Shown here piece by piece: positions 37,746 through 46,743 of a DNA stretch of 64,000 nt. Every line of letters starts with the position of its first letter. The stretch's first letter is position 1. The position numbers and the translations under genes were made by a program. Source of the stretch: Bacillota bacterium (GTDB lineage Bacteria; Bacillota; Clostridia; Lachnospirales; Lachnospiraceae); the NCBI GenBank assembly GCA_023393095.1, contig JAEWMT010000013.1:1-64000 (forward strand). The letters are read 5' to 3'. The notes beneath the pieces were generated by a model. That model was not told the DNA's origin and did no database searches. It saw only the letters and a list, made by a program, of their open reading frames with translations.

Positions 37746-37854
37746 AAAAAAGGTTCTATAAAAATAGGGGCTGCCGCACAATAATCGTTTGTATTAATTT
37801 CAAGTGTTTGAATCTCTTACCTTGAAATCAACTCGAATTATGTGCGACAGCCCC
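37746..37854 (-). terminator. Terminator of mtnN with a long two-part stem
   Basis: On the minus strand GGGGCTGTCGCACA (37841-37854) pairs with TGTGCGGCAGCCCC (37767-37780), with further pairing in between. A T-rich tail (TATTTTTATAG, later TTTTTT) follows. It starts 15 bases past the mtnN stop. The long interior makes it larger than a typical terminator. Confidence 0.65.
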
Positions 37855-37868
37855 ATATTAATTTCATC

Positions 37869-38567
37869 TTATAGTCTTTCTAGCAGCCCTTCTAAAAGTT
37901 TAACGGTATGTCCGATTGCTATTTCTTCAAACTCCGAATAAGTCATCTCTGCACTATGATCCGCCTTATCAGATATTGCTCTGATAATCAAAAATGGAAT
38001 CTGATTCAGGTAAGCTGTATGTGCAATTGAGGCACCCTCCATCTCCGTACAGTAGCCTTCAAATTGATCAACAAGCCACTGTTTTTTGCTGCTATCCGAG
38101 ATAAACTGATCTCCGCTCACGATTCTTCCGGTATGAACACCTACTTCAGGGATCACCTTGGTACACACCTCTTTCGCTAGGTTCATCAATTTCTCATCCG
38201 CCTGAAAAATGGAGCTATCCATTCTAGGAATCACTCCCGGTTCATATCCGAAACCGGTTGCGTCCATATCATGCTGTAGGGTATCGGTTGAAAGAACGAT
38301 ATCTGCTATATCAATTTCATTTCGTAAAGAGCCCGCAACACCAGTATTAATAACAGCACTAACCTGATACAGATCAGCTAAAATCTGAGTACAGACAGCT
38401 GCATTCACCTTACCGATACCACAGCGCACCACCACGGCATTCTTACCGTTTAGTGTCCCTTCACAAAATTCCATGGATGCTATATTTTTCACAACTGCAT
38501 CCTTCATCCGGCTTTTTAATATATTCACTTCCTCATCCATCGCTCCGATGATTCCTATTTTGTTCAT
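37869..38567 (-). CDS. mtnN: 5'-Methylthioadenosine/S-adenosylhomocysteine nucleosidase
   Basis: A 232-residue enzyme that hydrolyses the glycosidic bond of methylthioadenosine and S-adenosylhomocysteine in the methionine salvage and methyl cycles. The start MNKIGIIGAMDEEV, the CGIGKVNAA block and VINTGVAGSL are characteristic. The active-site loop EMEGASIAHTA and catalytic Asp in RAISDKAD near residue 200 are present. Length is normal. The start follows GGAGG. It stands alone with its own terminator. Confidence 0.97.
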   Translation of the reverse strand: MNKIGIIGAMDEEVNILKSRMKDAVVKNIASMEFCEGTLNGKNAVVVRCGIGKVNAAVCTQILADLYQVSAVINTGVAGSLRNEIDIADIVLSTDTLQHDMDATGFGYEPGVIPRMDSSIFQADEKLMNLAKEVCTKVIPEVGVHTGRIVSGDQFISDSSKKQWLVDQFEGYCTEMEGASIAHTAYLNQIPFLIIRAISDKADHSAEMTYSEFEEIAIGHTVKLLEGLLERL

Positions 38568-38613
38568 TTCTTTTCCTCCTGCTATCCGACTGTAATTCTG
38601 AATTAATTCTATC

Positions 38614-38789
38614 CTAATTACTGTATAAATACAAATGTTGTTCTATCTTTTTATTTAATTTTTTATATATGCCAAGTTCCAGACCAAATAATAAACCAAG
38701 ACATATCCCTTGGGTTAGGTTAAGAAAATAATTCTGTATACTACGCTAAGACATAATCCTATCAATAATATATCTACTGATTTCTGCAT
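38614..38789 (-). pseudogene. Small membrane protein gene with a one-base frameshift
   Basis: An ATG at 38789 is preceded by GGAGG at proper spacing and opens a frame MQKSVDILLIGLCLSVVYRI that stops after 24 residues. Restoring one T in the run ATTATTTTC makes the frame continue into LTQGICLGLLFGLELGIYKK and on to a stop at 38614. That gives a 58-residue protein with two hydrophobic segments and a basic tail. Without the extra base, the second half has no start. The length (176 bases) is one short of a whole number of codons. It may be a true mutation or a homopolymer sequencing error. No family recognised. Confidence 0.5.
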
Positions 38790-38860
38790 AGTTATGCCTC
38801 CAATTTACATGAATTGATTATCTATATATGTTCCTCAGCATTAGTCGGAATCTGTCTAAC

Positions 38861-40312
38861 TTAATATAATCCTTTTTCTATTTCCTTTAACCACTTTTCT
38901 GTCTTATATTGATCCGAAGCGGCTAAACAATTATCTTTTGTACTATACTTTAGTTCCCCATTCTCCGTGCTCATAAGGAGATAACTGTTTTTCAGATAAG
39001 CATTTACCTTTTTTGCAAAAGTCCTGAATTTTTTCTCGTTGAACGAATTTGTTGTACCTTTTTTCTCAGAAAAAGAGTATGAATTACTATCAATGATCTC
39101 CATTGTACCTTGACTGGTAATAGAATAAACTACATACATAAAGTCTGCTTGACCAGTACACTCGTGGGGATTAAACACGAGAAGATACTCTTTTTGTTTT
39201 ATTTTACAAAGATAAACGGAATTCCATCCTGCATGGGAGGTATGTGCATATTCCAACCGGGTCGTCTTTCCTTTTGAATCTGTTAATTCCAGAAATGCCA
39301 GATCTCCTGCTTCCTTTGTTTTATATATATTAAGTTTATCCTTACCGCCATCATGGGTAAGATCTGCGTTAAATTCTGCTAATTGTGTTGAATCAGAACT
39401 GCTTACAGAATCAAATTCTGAACTAGCACCCTTTTTATAACGGTAGTTTATACAAGTAGTATTAATCTGTTTCTTTCCCTTCTTATTTGCCAGTGTGACT
39501 GACACCGTGTCATTATCGGCTCCCTTATCGTATTTGATTTTACTAATATAATAATCATTATTCTTATTCTGATATAGGATATCCCCAAAATAGTTATATA
39601 CTTTATCCTTTTGTACGTAAATCAGACTGGCAGTCGAATCATTCTTATAGATAAAAGTAGTTCCGCTGCCTTTAAAAACAAAGTCCATCTTTTCCACATC
39701 AAAAACTGCACAATATTTTACATCCGGGCTGATATAACATTCCAATATAAGCGACGGTTCCGGCCAATCAGCGTCTCCAAGCCAAGTATCCTTTGTTATG
39801 GAGGTAATACGAGAATCCAGTTTCCTCATATCGTATTCTTTTCCGTTAATATGAAAAGACGATAAGCCACGGGAATAAGTTGATTTTGCTTTCTCCAGAT
39901 ACGCTTTTCGAATAGGCCAGATATACAATTGCTCTGCCTGATCATAATAAAACTTTCCATTGCAGGATATTATGAAATTATCATAAACATTTATTGTTGT
40001 CAGTTCCTTCCCCGCAGTATCATAAAAGGTAAGAGAATATTGATATTCCGGTATATAACCACCCTTTATTTCATAGGACTTAAAAGTAGACAGTTTACCG
40101 GAAATATCTTTAATAAAATCTAAATCAGTAATGCTTATCCCATCACTCTCAGTATTACTTTTTACTAAAATAGACGCTGTTACCGATTGATCGAATTGAA
40201 TATTATCGTCTTTCTCAATCACTATTGCTTTATTCTGATTTGCTAAACCATCAAAACTGCATCCCAAAAGCAACAATAAGAATAAAAATACCAAAATAAT
40301 TCCCCGCCTCAT
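38861..40312 (-). CDS. Predicted lipoprotein of unknown function
   Basis: A 483-residue exported lipoprotein. The signal peptide ends in lipobox LLLGC (Cys17). No catalytic motif or known domain was recognised. The body contains several beta-rich stretches, one similar in style to FG-GAP/VCBS-like or DUF4652-like extracellular domains (AEFNADLTHDGGKDKLNIYK near 315-335, a calcium-site-like DLTHDGGKD). ATG at 40312 follows GGAGGAG; the six codons upstream have no site. It is followed downstream by the small frameshifted membrane gene. Confidence 0.75.
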   Translation of the reverse strand: MRRGIILVFLFLLLLLGCSFDGLANQNKAIVIEKDDNIQFDQSVTASILVKSNTESDGISITDLDFIKDISGKLSTFKSYEIKGGYIPEYQYSLTFYDTAGKELTTINVYDNFIISCNGKFYYDQAEQLYIWPIRKAYLEKAKSTYSRGLSSFHINGKEYDMRKLDSRITSITKDTWLGDADWPEPSLILECYISPDVKYCAVFDVEKMDFVFKGSGTTFIYKNDSTASLIYVQKDKVYNYFGDILYQNKNNDYYISKIKYDKGADNDTVSVTLANKKGKKQINTTCINYRYKKGASSEFDSVSSSDSTQLAEFNADLTHDGGKDKLNIYKTKEAGDLAFLELTDSKGKTTRLEYAHTSHAGWNSVYLCKIKQKEYLLVFNPHECTGQADFMYVVYSITSQGTMEIIDSNSYSFSEKKGTTNSFNEKKFRTFAKKVNAYLKNSYLLMSTENGELKYSTKDNCLAASDQYKTEKWLKEIEKGLY

Positions 40313-40484
40313 ACAAACTCCTCCTAACAAATCATTAAAGTTTTACCCAGATTAAAATAAATTCAAAATATTCATCGTTTTGAAATCAAAGCTGACGCTC
40401 TTCATTTTTAAACGGAGATTCAGCCTCCGCAATTCCAACCAAATATACTGAACATAAACATATTGAAAGCATCCTTTTCTCCTG

Positions 40485-41224
40485 CTATTCCTTTAATAAG
40501 TTATTTAATAAAAGCTCTTTATTATTAATGAACAATTCTGTTATCTTATAGCTTTCAGTTTCTTTATATTTGATTTCATTAATTTCTCCATTATCAAAAG
40601 ATAATATAGCTGCTGCGGGAGTTCCAAGTAAAATAGGGGAATGGCTTGCAATAATAAACTGCGTTCCCTGCTTTGCAAGATTATGGATAAGCATCAATAA
40701 AGTTAACTGTCTTTGCGGAGATAATGCAGCCTCCGGCTCATCCAGAATATAAATGCCCTGTGCACTGAAGCGATTTTGGATTAATGCAAGAAAGCTTTCT
40801 CCGTGTGACTGTTCATGCAGTGATTTTCCACCATAGCTACTATAATATTTATCATAATCATCTCCGTCCCTATAATCTTCCGCTTTGCTGGCAACATTAT
40901 AGAAGCTTTCTGCTCTGAGAAAGAAATTACCCTTTGGTCTATTTGTGCCCTTCACTAATGTAATAGCTTTATGTAATTCGGAATGGGTATCAACAGAGGA
41001 AAAATTAAAATTTCTATTTCCTCCTTCCGGATTAAAACCATAAGCTACTGCAATACTTTCTATCAGGGTTGATTTTCCTGTACCATTTTCCCTACAAAAA
41101 ATGTAATATTACTATGAAAATCCAGTTTATCAATAGATTTGATTGCAGGAATTTTTCTGATGTAGTTATCCACATCAACTCCGTTCCAGTCTATTTTTAT
41201 CCCCCGAATAAATAATTTATCCAT
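40485..41224 (-). pseudogene. AAA-family ATPase (COG3910-like), frameshifted in Walker A
   Basis: Read through, this is a ~246-residue predicted ATPase. The ATG at 41224 (AGAGG upstream) opens MDKLFIRGIKIDW and runs to NITFFVG, then goes out of frame. Adding one G to GTAGGGAAAATGG restores GENGTGKSTLIESIAV and joins the long downstream frame. That frame carries signature SHGESFLALI, Walker B GIYILDEPEAALSP and HSPIL. The break falls exactly in the P-loop, near position 41090. As written, the first frame stops after 53 residues and the rest has only an internal ATG at 40955. The remaining sequence shows no other damage, so a recent mutation or a sequencing error in a G-run is likely. Confidence 0.85.
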
Positions 41225-41583
41225 GCATACCTCTTTTAATTCTTTTAAGATTTAGTTAGTAACCAACATAAAATTCGTCTATTTATTACCTGCAATCCGC
41301 TATAATATCATTTGTTTATTTTGCTATACATTGTAAATATTTTGCTACGTAAACTTGTTCTAATATTATACAGTAATGTGCAAGTAAAGTAAAATTAAAA
41401 TAGTAGTTCAGCATAGCCAGAGATTCTGCTGGATGATTTCTAGCTAGGCTAAACTGTTACAAATTAAATTAAGCCATTGCAAAAAATTTTACTGTGAGAT
41501 ACAATGTATTCAATTATGAGTGCCCTTCTCACGAGGATACACATACATTAAGAATAGAACATACGTAAAAGAAAGGGTTTACC
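41225..41583. other. 359-base intergenic region between divergent genes
   Basis: AT-rich DNA between the AAA ATPase gene (minus) and the TSCPD/murG pair (plus). It must hold promoters for both. An imperfect inverted repeat at about 41406-41457 (AGTTCAGCATAGCCAGAGAT against AGTTTAGCCTAGCTAGAAAT) could form a 20-bp stem. No gene is visible. Confidence 0.4.
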
Positions 41584-41835
41584 ATGAAATATAAAACTTC
41601 GGGCGTATGCAGCCGTGAAATCAATTTTGAAATAGATGAAAATACAAATACCATAAAGAAGGTTCAATTTCTCGGGGGATGTTCCGGAAATGCAAGCGGT
41701 CTTTCAAAATTGCTTGTAGGAATGAAGGTAGATGATGTAATCGCATTATTGGAAGGAACCACTTGCGGTTTTAAGCCCACCTCCTGCCCTGATCAATTAG
41801 CAAAAGCTTTAAAAACTTGGAGGGCAAACGCATGA
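41584..41835 (+). CDS. TSCPD-domain protein (TIGR03905 family)
   Basis: An 83-residue protein made of a single TSCPD domain, a small fold also found at the C-terminus of some ribonucleotide reductases. The four cysteines are conserved: SGVCSREI, GGCSGNASG, GTTCGFKPTSCPDQLAK. The TSCPD name comes from the last motif. Stand-alone members are common in Firmicutes and of unknown function; metal or nucleotide binding has been suggested. The start has AAAGGG upstream. Its stop overlaps the murG start by four bases (ATGA), so the two are translated together. Confidence 0.88.
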   Translation: MKYKTSGVCSREINFEIDENTNTIKKVQFLGGCSGNASGLSKLLVGMKVDDVIALLEGTTCGFKPTSCPDQLAKALKTWRANA

Positions 41836-42896
41836 AACGAATTATATTAACTGGAGGCGGTACTGCTGGCCATGTAACTCCTTGTATCGCCTTATTGCCG
41901 GAGTTACAAAAGGAAGGATACGATATCCAATATATCGGTTCTTATAATGGAATTGAGAAAAAACTGATTGAAGAATATAATATACCGTACCACGGAATCT
42001 CCTCCGGTAAATTGAGAAGATATTTTGATCCCAAGAACTTTTCTGATCCCTTTAAGGTAATGAAGGGTTATTTTGAGGCCAAAAAACTTCTGAAGCGACT
42101 AAAGCCCGATATTGTATTTTCCAAAGGCGGTTTTGTAACTGTACCTGTCGTCATGGCCGCCAAAAAGCATAAAATTCCGGTTATCATTCATGAATCCGAT
42201 ATGACACCGGGGCTGGCGAATAAGCTAGCCATTCCTTCTGCTACAAAGGTTTGCGCAAACTTTCCCGAAACTGTTAAATTCCTTCCTGCTGAGAAGGCTG
42301 TACTTACTGGAACTCCAATTCGTAAAGAATTATTTTCCGGAAACAAAATTAAAGGACTTGATTTCTGTGGTTTCTCTGCAAATAAGCCTGTTATTCTGAT
42401 TATTGGCGGAAGTACCGGTTCCAAAGTAATTAATGATGTAATTCGGGGAATGCTACCAACCTTGCTAAGAGAATACCAAGTGATTCATCTCTGTGGTAAA
42501 GGAAATCTCGATGAGCGTTTTAATGATACTGTAGGATATGCTCAATATGAATATATTAAAGCAGAGTTAAGTGATCTGATGGCGGCTGCCGATCTTATAA
42601 TTTCCAGAGCCGGTGCCAATGCCATTTGCGAAATACTTGCACTGCGTAAGCCTAACATATTGATCCCTCTATCTGCTGCAGCCAGCCGCGGCGATCAGAT
42701 ATTGAATGCTGAATCCTTTGAGCATCAGGGATATTCTTTTGTACTTAAAGAGGAGGACTTAAGTATAAGCCATCTCTTAGAATCCATACGTACTGTTTTG
42801 GAAGCAAAGCAGGAATATATCGATGCAATGAATCAGAGTTCTTTAAATAACTCCATAGAAACGATTGTTCAGTTGATTAAAGAAATAACCAAATAA
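41832..42896 (+). CDS. murG: MurG-type UDP-GlcNAc:lipid I N-acetylglucosaminyltransferase
   Basis: A 354-residue GT28 glycosyltransferase that adds GlcNAc to lipid I to make lipid II on the inner face of the membrane. The N-terminal glycine loop GGGTAGHVTP, the second loop SKGGFVTVPVV near 95, and the C-terminal IIGGSTGS and SRAGANAICEI (UDP-GlcNAc site) are all present. Length is standard. ATG at 41832 has GGAGGG upstream inside the preceding TSCPD gene. It lies away from the usual dcw cluster, so a second murG copy in the genome is possible. A good terminator follows. Confidence 0.93.
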   Translation: MKRIILTGGGTAGHVTPCIALLPELQKEGYDIQYIGSYNGIEKKLIEEYNIPYHGISSGKLRRYFDPKNFSDPFKVMKGYFEAKKLLKRLKPDIVFSKGGFVTVPVVMAAKKHKIPVIIHESDMTPGLANKLAIPSATKVCANFPETVKFLPAEKAVLTGTPIRKELFSGNKIKGLDFCGFSANKPVILIIGGSTGSKVINDVIRGMLPTLLREYQVIHLCGKGNLDERFNDTVGYAQYEYIKAELSDLMAAADLIISRAGANAICEILALRKPNILIPLSAAASRGDQILNAESFEHQGYSFVLKEEDLSISHLLESIRTVLEAKQEYIDAMNQSSLNNSIETIVQLIKEITK

Positions 42897-42940
42897 TTCT
42901 AGCTGATATTGAGAAAATATCTATATACTTTATATAAAAA

Positions 42941-42988
42941 GTACAACGTTCTGTGACTTTTGATCTCAGAACGTTGTGCTAATTTTTT
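42941..42988 (+). terminator. Rho-independent terminator after murG
   Basis: GTACAACGTTCTG pairs with CAGAACGTTGTGC around a 13-base loop and is followed by AATTTTTT. It lies 45 bases past the murG stop. Confidence 0.85.
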
Positions 42989-43072
42989 AACATATTATTA
43001 GTAGATCACTGACAGGAATGTATTAAAGTTATAATAAGTATACTATAACCTAATGATAACAAATCCAGCTCT

Positions 43073-43486
43073 TTATGATACTCTTGCTGCAATTGCTGCG
43101 GCTATGGCTGCAGCTTCTCCGTCTTCATATTTTTGATTCGTCCAAGGTACAATGACATGGTCATCATTGTATCTCGGTATTACATGAATATGGAAATGAA
43201 AAACCGTCTGTCCTGCTGCCTCTCCGTTGTTCTGTAATATATTAATACCATCACATTTTAACTCTTCTTTCATTGCCTGAGCTATCCTACGTGCTACAAT
43301 GAGAGCCTTAGAAGCAACCGAATCCTCTAACTCGTACAGATTTGCATAATGTTTCTTCGACAAAATAATTATATGCCCTTTTGCTGCGGGAGCAATATCC
43401 ATGATTGCTTTAAAATCCTCATCCTCAAACACTGTTGCCGAAGGAATCTCTCCAGCTATAATTCTACAAAAAATACAGTCACTCAT
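43073..43486 (-). CDS. HIT-family hydrolase (Hint-like)
   Basis: A 137-residue histidine-triad protein that hydrolyses purine nucleoside phosphoramidates or related nucleotides. The N-terminal zinc-type CIFCRIIAGEIPS and the triad HFHIHVIPRY (His near 98, 100, 102) are intact. The start follows GGAGG. It stands alone, divergent from the orphan histidine kinase. The physiological substrate in bacteria is generally unclear. Confidence 0.95.
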   Translation of the reverse strand: MSDCIFCRIIAGEIPSATVFEDEDFKAIMDIAPAAKGHIIILSKKHYANLYELEDSVASKALIVARRIAQAMKEELKCDGINILQNNGEAAGQTVFHFHIHVIPRYNDDHVIVPWTNQKYEDGEAAAIAAAIAARVS

Positions 43487-43553
43487 TGTAAAAAGCCTCC
43501 TATTATAGCAATATTTTCATTGCAAATTTTTCCAATATTTGATAATATTTATG

Positions 43554-43560
43554 TGTCGAA
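43554..43560 (+). promoter_or_regulatory. Possible Spo0A box upstream of the orphan kinase
   Basis: TGTCGAA matches the 0A-box core. It sits between two direct copies of AATATTTGATAAT (43534-43546 and 43560-43572), 78 bases upstream of the kinase start. A 7-base match can occur by chance; the duplicated flank makes it more notable. Confidence 0.3.
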
Positions 43561-43637
43561 TATTTGATAATTTATCATTAGGCTAAAACACCTTTTTAAT
43601 TCCAGTGTAGCCGCTTAATGCTTAGGGGGTTAAAATA

Positions 43638-44390
43638 ATGTCATCCAAAGTAAATAATGATTCACTCGCTGTTACAATTAAAACCAACCCAGAATTTGAA
43701 GCCTTCATTAAAACAATGATTGACGATCATAAGAAGACTACCTCTATGTTTGTCCATGAGCTGCGTAATCCTCTTAGTCTGCTGAAGGGCACCCTGCAAT
43801 ATATAGAGCAGAAGCATCCAGAGGTCAGTGCCTATAAGTATTGGGATCAATTACCGCAATTAATGGAGGACATGGATCATATTATGTCAGACGCTTCTTT
43901 GTTAAATACCTGCAATTATCTACATAAGGAAAGTATCAATTTACTCTCCTTAATTCAAAATGTCGTGGACAGCTTTATGCCTCGGGTGTCATCAGAACAC
44001 AAAGAATTATCCTTAATTCTCGAACCGGGTAGCGAACAATATTTTACTTCTTATTCCTGCGACTCAATAAAAATCAAGCAGGTGTTTGGAAATTTGATAA
44101 AAAATGCTTTAGAAGCAACCTCCGAAGGTAATTTCATACATATATCTCTAAAATATCTCCCTGAAGTACCTTCTGCACCCGCGAAGCTGTCAGTTGAAAT
44201 CAGTGATAATGGTCAAATGATTCCAGAAGAAATTTTAAAGGAAATTTTCATACCCTTTGTCACCTATAAAAACGGCGGTACAGGTGTGGGGCTTGCCATA
44301 GTGAAGAAGGTTATCGATCTTCATTATGGTAATGTCTCTGTAAGTTCTGACGAGAGCCTGACCACCTTTACTGTTCAGCTTCCCTTATAG
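43638..44390 (+). CDS. Orphan cytoplasmic sensor histidine kinase
   Basis: A 250-residue soluble kinase with no membrane segment and almost no sensor domain. HisKA begins near residue 35 with VHELRNPLSLLKGTL (phospho-His about 37). The HATPase domain has NLIKNALEATSEG, SDNGQMIPEE and GGTGVGLAIVKKVID. No response regulator gene is adjacent. In sporulating Firmicutes, orphan kinases of this plan often feed phosphate to Spo0A; that role is inferred here. The start follows AGGGGG. The 3' end overlaps the convergent flavodoxin gene by six bases. Confidence 0.9.
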   Translation: MSSKVNNDSLAVTIKTNPEFEAFIKTMIDDHKKTTSMFVHELRNPLSLLKGTLQYIEQKHPEVSAYKYWDQLPQLMEDMDHIMSDASLLNTCNYLHKESINLLSLIQNVVDSFMPRVSSEHKELSLILEPGSEQYFTSYSCDSIKIKQVFGNLIKNALEATSEGNFIHISLKYLPEVPSAPAKLSVEISDNGQMIPEEILKEIFIPFVTYKNGGTGVGLAIVKKVIDLHYGNVSVSSDESLTTFTVQLPL

Positions 44391-45380
44391 GATGTTAAAC
44401 TGGAATATCTGATCAAAGCTTCTGAGTGTTTTAAAATTACCTTTGGCAGTTAGTTCGCCGGACATAAATGCGCCTTGAAATGTGACACGGCCAAGAACCA
44501 GTTTATTCATCACTGCACGTGTTGTTTTAGCAATTACATCTACTTCTGGTTTTTCCCCATAATAGCATTTGAGGTGTTTGTTATTTATATCAATAATAAG
44601 AGTTTTATTAACATCAGATAGCTGAATAGAATATGAGGCTATAAAATCATCCAGCGGATGGAAGTTCTCTTTAAGATTTTTAACAAAATCATCATCCTGC
44701 TCAGGATTTTTATCAAGCATTTCCTTAAAGAGCAATGTCAGTTCCTCAATATCCTCCTTCTGCTTCTTTACATAGGTATCATCAGATACATACATGGAAA
44801 GCTGTTCACTTTCCTGCGGAGTCAGCACGATGGAGCTGCTTCTTATCACATTCTGCTTGATTGCCATATTGCTGGTTGGGAGCATCTTCGTCTTCTGATG
44901 GATGGTCCGGTAAAAGGATTCTGCTCTCTTTTCAATAATCACAGCATAATCCGGATTCGTCTCAAAATCTACATGATCGTCTACATATGCACTGATTCCG
45001 TTACCCGGAATACCACCAAGTAACTCCCATGCCTTTATTAATGTCAATTCTGCATCTCTCTCACCATAGGAGTTGGCAGTAACAATTGGAAACATGTATA
45101 GCTTACTAAGCTTTTCCTTATCTCCATAAAGCCAGCAGGCATCCAAAAACTGCTGCATCAGACCACCGATTCCCATCCACTCCACAGTTGTTGCAAGAAT
45201 TACACCATCTACTTCCTTTAGAGTCTTTGGCAGCATTGATATTCCTTTGATATCCTCATAGAGATTGTATCTTGTCACTTGTACGCGAAGTTCTTCCAAT
45301 ACCTCAGTAAATTTACTCATAACATAGAGCGTTGGGTCCTCAATTAATCCCCTGCCGCCATAGTAGATATTAATTTTCAT
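44385..45380 (-). CDS. Flavodoxin-fold oxidoreductase with C-terminal SCP2 domain
   Basis: A 331-residue two-domain protein. Residues 1-165 have the flavodoxin-like NAD(P)H oxidoreductase pattern (MKINIYYGGRG, GVILATTVEWMGIGGLMQQFLD, PIVTANSYGERD). Residues ~215-331 resemble a sterol-carrier SCP2 domain (ADVIAKTTRAVMNKLV-like core, GELTAKGNFKTLRSF end), which usually binds a hydrophobic ligand. The combination suggests an FMN-dependent reductase acting on a lipid-like molecule, but no substrate is known. The start follows GGAGGAG. It converges on the orphan kinase gene with a small overlap. Confidence 0.82.
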   Translation of the reverse strand: MKINIYYGGRGLIEDPTLYVMSKFTEVLEELRVQVTRYNLYEDIKGISMLPKTLKEVDGVILATTVEWMGIGGLMQQFLDACWLYGDKEKLSKLYMFPIVTANSYGERDAELTLIKAWELLGGIPGNGISAYVDDHVDFETNPDYAVIIEKRAESFYRTIHQKTKMLPTSNMAIKQNVIRSSSIVLTPQESEQLSMYVSDDTYVKKQKEDIEELTLLFKEMLDKNPEQDDDFVKNLKENFHPLDDFIASYSIQLSDVNKTLIIDINNKHLKCYYGEKPEVDVIAKTTRAVMNKLVLGRVTFQGAFMSGELTAKGNFKTLRSFDQIFQFNIL

Positions 45381-45569
45381 TCGATAACCTCTCCTCCTGC
45401 TATGTATCTATCATACTTTTATCCTAATTTAGGTGCCAAATTCTCACGCCTATTTACCAAAACATTACATATAATGAAAACGGTGCATGAGAATTAGACA
45501 ACCTCTGAAAGGACATACACTCGCTTCACTCGGCACATATTTATAAAAGTTTTCATAATAAAATTTATT

Positions 45570-46628
45570 TTATATCCCAATATCCGGTGCGTACCTGTGT
45601 GGTCTTCGATATATAATCAGTGCTAATATTATTCCCGATAGAAAGCCTCCGATGTGAGCCGCCTGATCAATCTGAACATTTGCAATCCCACCATAAAGAC
45701 TTAATATAATGAATATTATGATCTGTCTAGTACTTATCTCCTCCAGACGTCCCCTATTGATAACAACAATATAAAGAAGAGCACCTACTAATCCGAAGAT
45801 TGCACCTGATGCCCCAATTGCCATAACAGAATTTCGAGCATCAAAAATCGAATTTTCCCTCCACATATTATAACTGATTGATGTTATCCCTGCAAGAATT
45901 CCCGCACCAAAATAGATAAAAAGATATTTTAATCTACCGAGAGCCCGTTCCAGGGTTGCTCCGAGAAAGAGCATGACAAACATATTGTTCAGTAGATGAC
46001 TCCAGTCGGCATGCATAAACATGGAAGTAATTAAGCGGTAATATTGATTGTCTTTAAATACAAAATACCAGTTGAGGCTGCCTTGATAAAATGATTTCAA
46101 ATCACCGCCAAAGACTCCTGTATACTTCGTTATAATAAATGCCAATAAATTAATGATGATTAATACGGTATTAAACCATGTAAAAGGGATATTTCCTGTC
46201 GCTTTGTTGGGCTGTAATTGTGGCTCCTCCTCCATCAGAAGCTGCTCTATCATCTTCCTGATTCCAGCATAATTATCTTCCTGCATTTCATATATCATCA
46301 ATCGATTTGTACTTAGATCAAGTATCCAATGGCTGTCCTTTCCGGTAGCCGAGCATAGTTGTTTTACCCTGTCCGGATAACGGGTAAGTATAAGACTTAA
46401 TAGCTTTATTTTATGCGGAAATGATCTTTCGAAATTTTCTTTCATCTGATCCAAGATATGTTCATACTGAATAGCTGTCAGCTCATTCCCATTTTCGGTA
46501 TGAAAAACAGATATAATTTTTAATTCTGCCGCTTCGGCAAAGTAATAAAGATAGATTCCATTGGAATTTGATTCCAGGCGCTGATAGCCCATATTCAATA
46601 ATCTATCCTTCAGTTTATCTTCCAACAT
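45570..46628 (-). CDS. Rhomboid-family intramembrane serine protease
   Basis: A 352-residue protein with a soluble N-terminal domain (~1-150, unrecognised) and a rhomboid core of six or seven helices. The catalytic serine is in GASGAIFGLVG (about residue 265) and the histidine in AAHIGGFLSG (about 325). The HADWSHLLNNMFVM segment near 205 is the usual HxxxHLxxN motif. Such proteases cut membrane-anchored substrates; the N-terminal domain is shared by GluP/YqgP-like rhomboids of Firmicutes. The start is weakly supported by AAAGGA. Confidence 0.93.
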   Translation of the reverse strand: MLEDKLKDRLLNMGYQRLESNSNGIYLYYFAEAAELKIISVFHTENGNELTAIQYEHILDQMKENFERSFPHKIKLLSLILTRYPDRVKQLCSATGKDSHWILDLSTNRLMIYEMQEDNYAGIRKMIEQLLMEEEPQLQPNKATGNIPFTWFNTVLIIINLLAFIITKYTGVFGGDLKSFYQGSLNWYFVFKDNQYYRLITSMFMHADWSHLLNNMFVMLFLGATLERALGRLKYLFIYFGAGILAGITSISYNMWRENSIFDARNSVMAIGASGAIFGLVGALLYIVVINRGRLEEISTRQIIIFIILSLYGGIANVQIDQAAHIGGFLSGIILALIIYRRPHRYAPDIGI

Positions 46629-46743
46629 GTATGTGGTATCCTTTTCTTTCCATTGCTAAGTCTAAATTATAGTTCTTTATTTAGAGCTTTTTTTCTTTAT
46701 GATATTTAAATTATATTGTGTAACGATATAAGCTTATACTAAA

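Noticed and set aside
40413..40429. CGGAG/CTCCG hairpin after the AAA ATPase gene
   Set aside because: Only five base pairs and no T-run; not enough for a terminator call.
41060..41110. Programmed -1 frameshifting in the AAA ATPase
   Set aside because: GGG-AAA would re-pair as AGG-GAA after slipping, with mismatches at both codons, so it is not a good slippery site. Mutation or read error is simpler.
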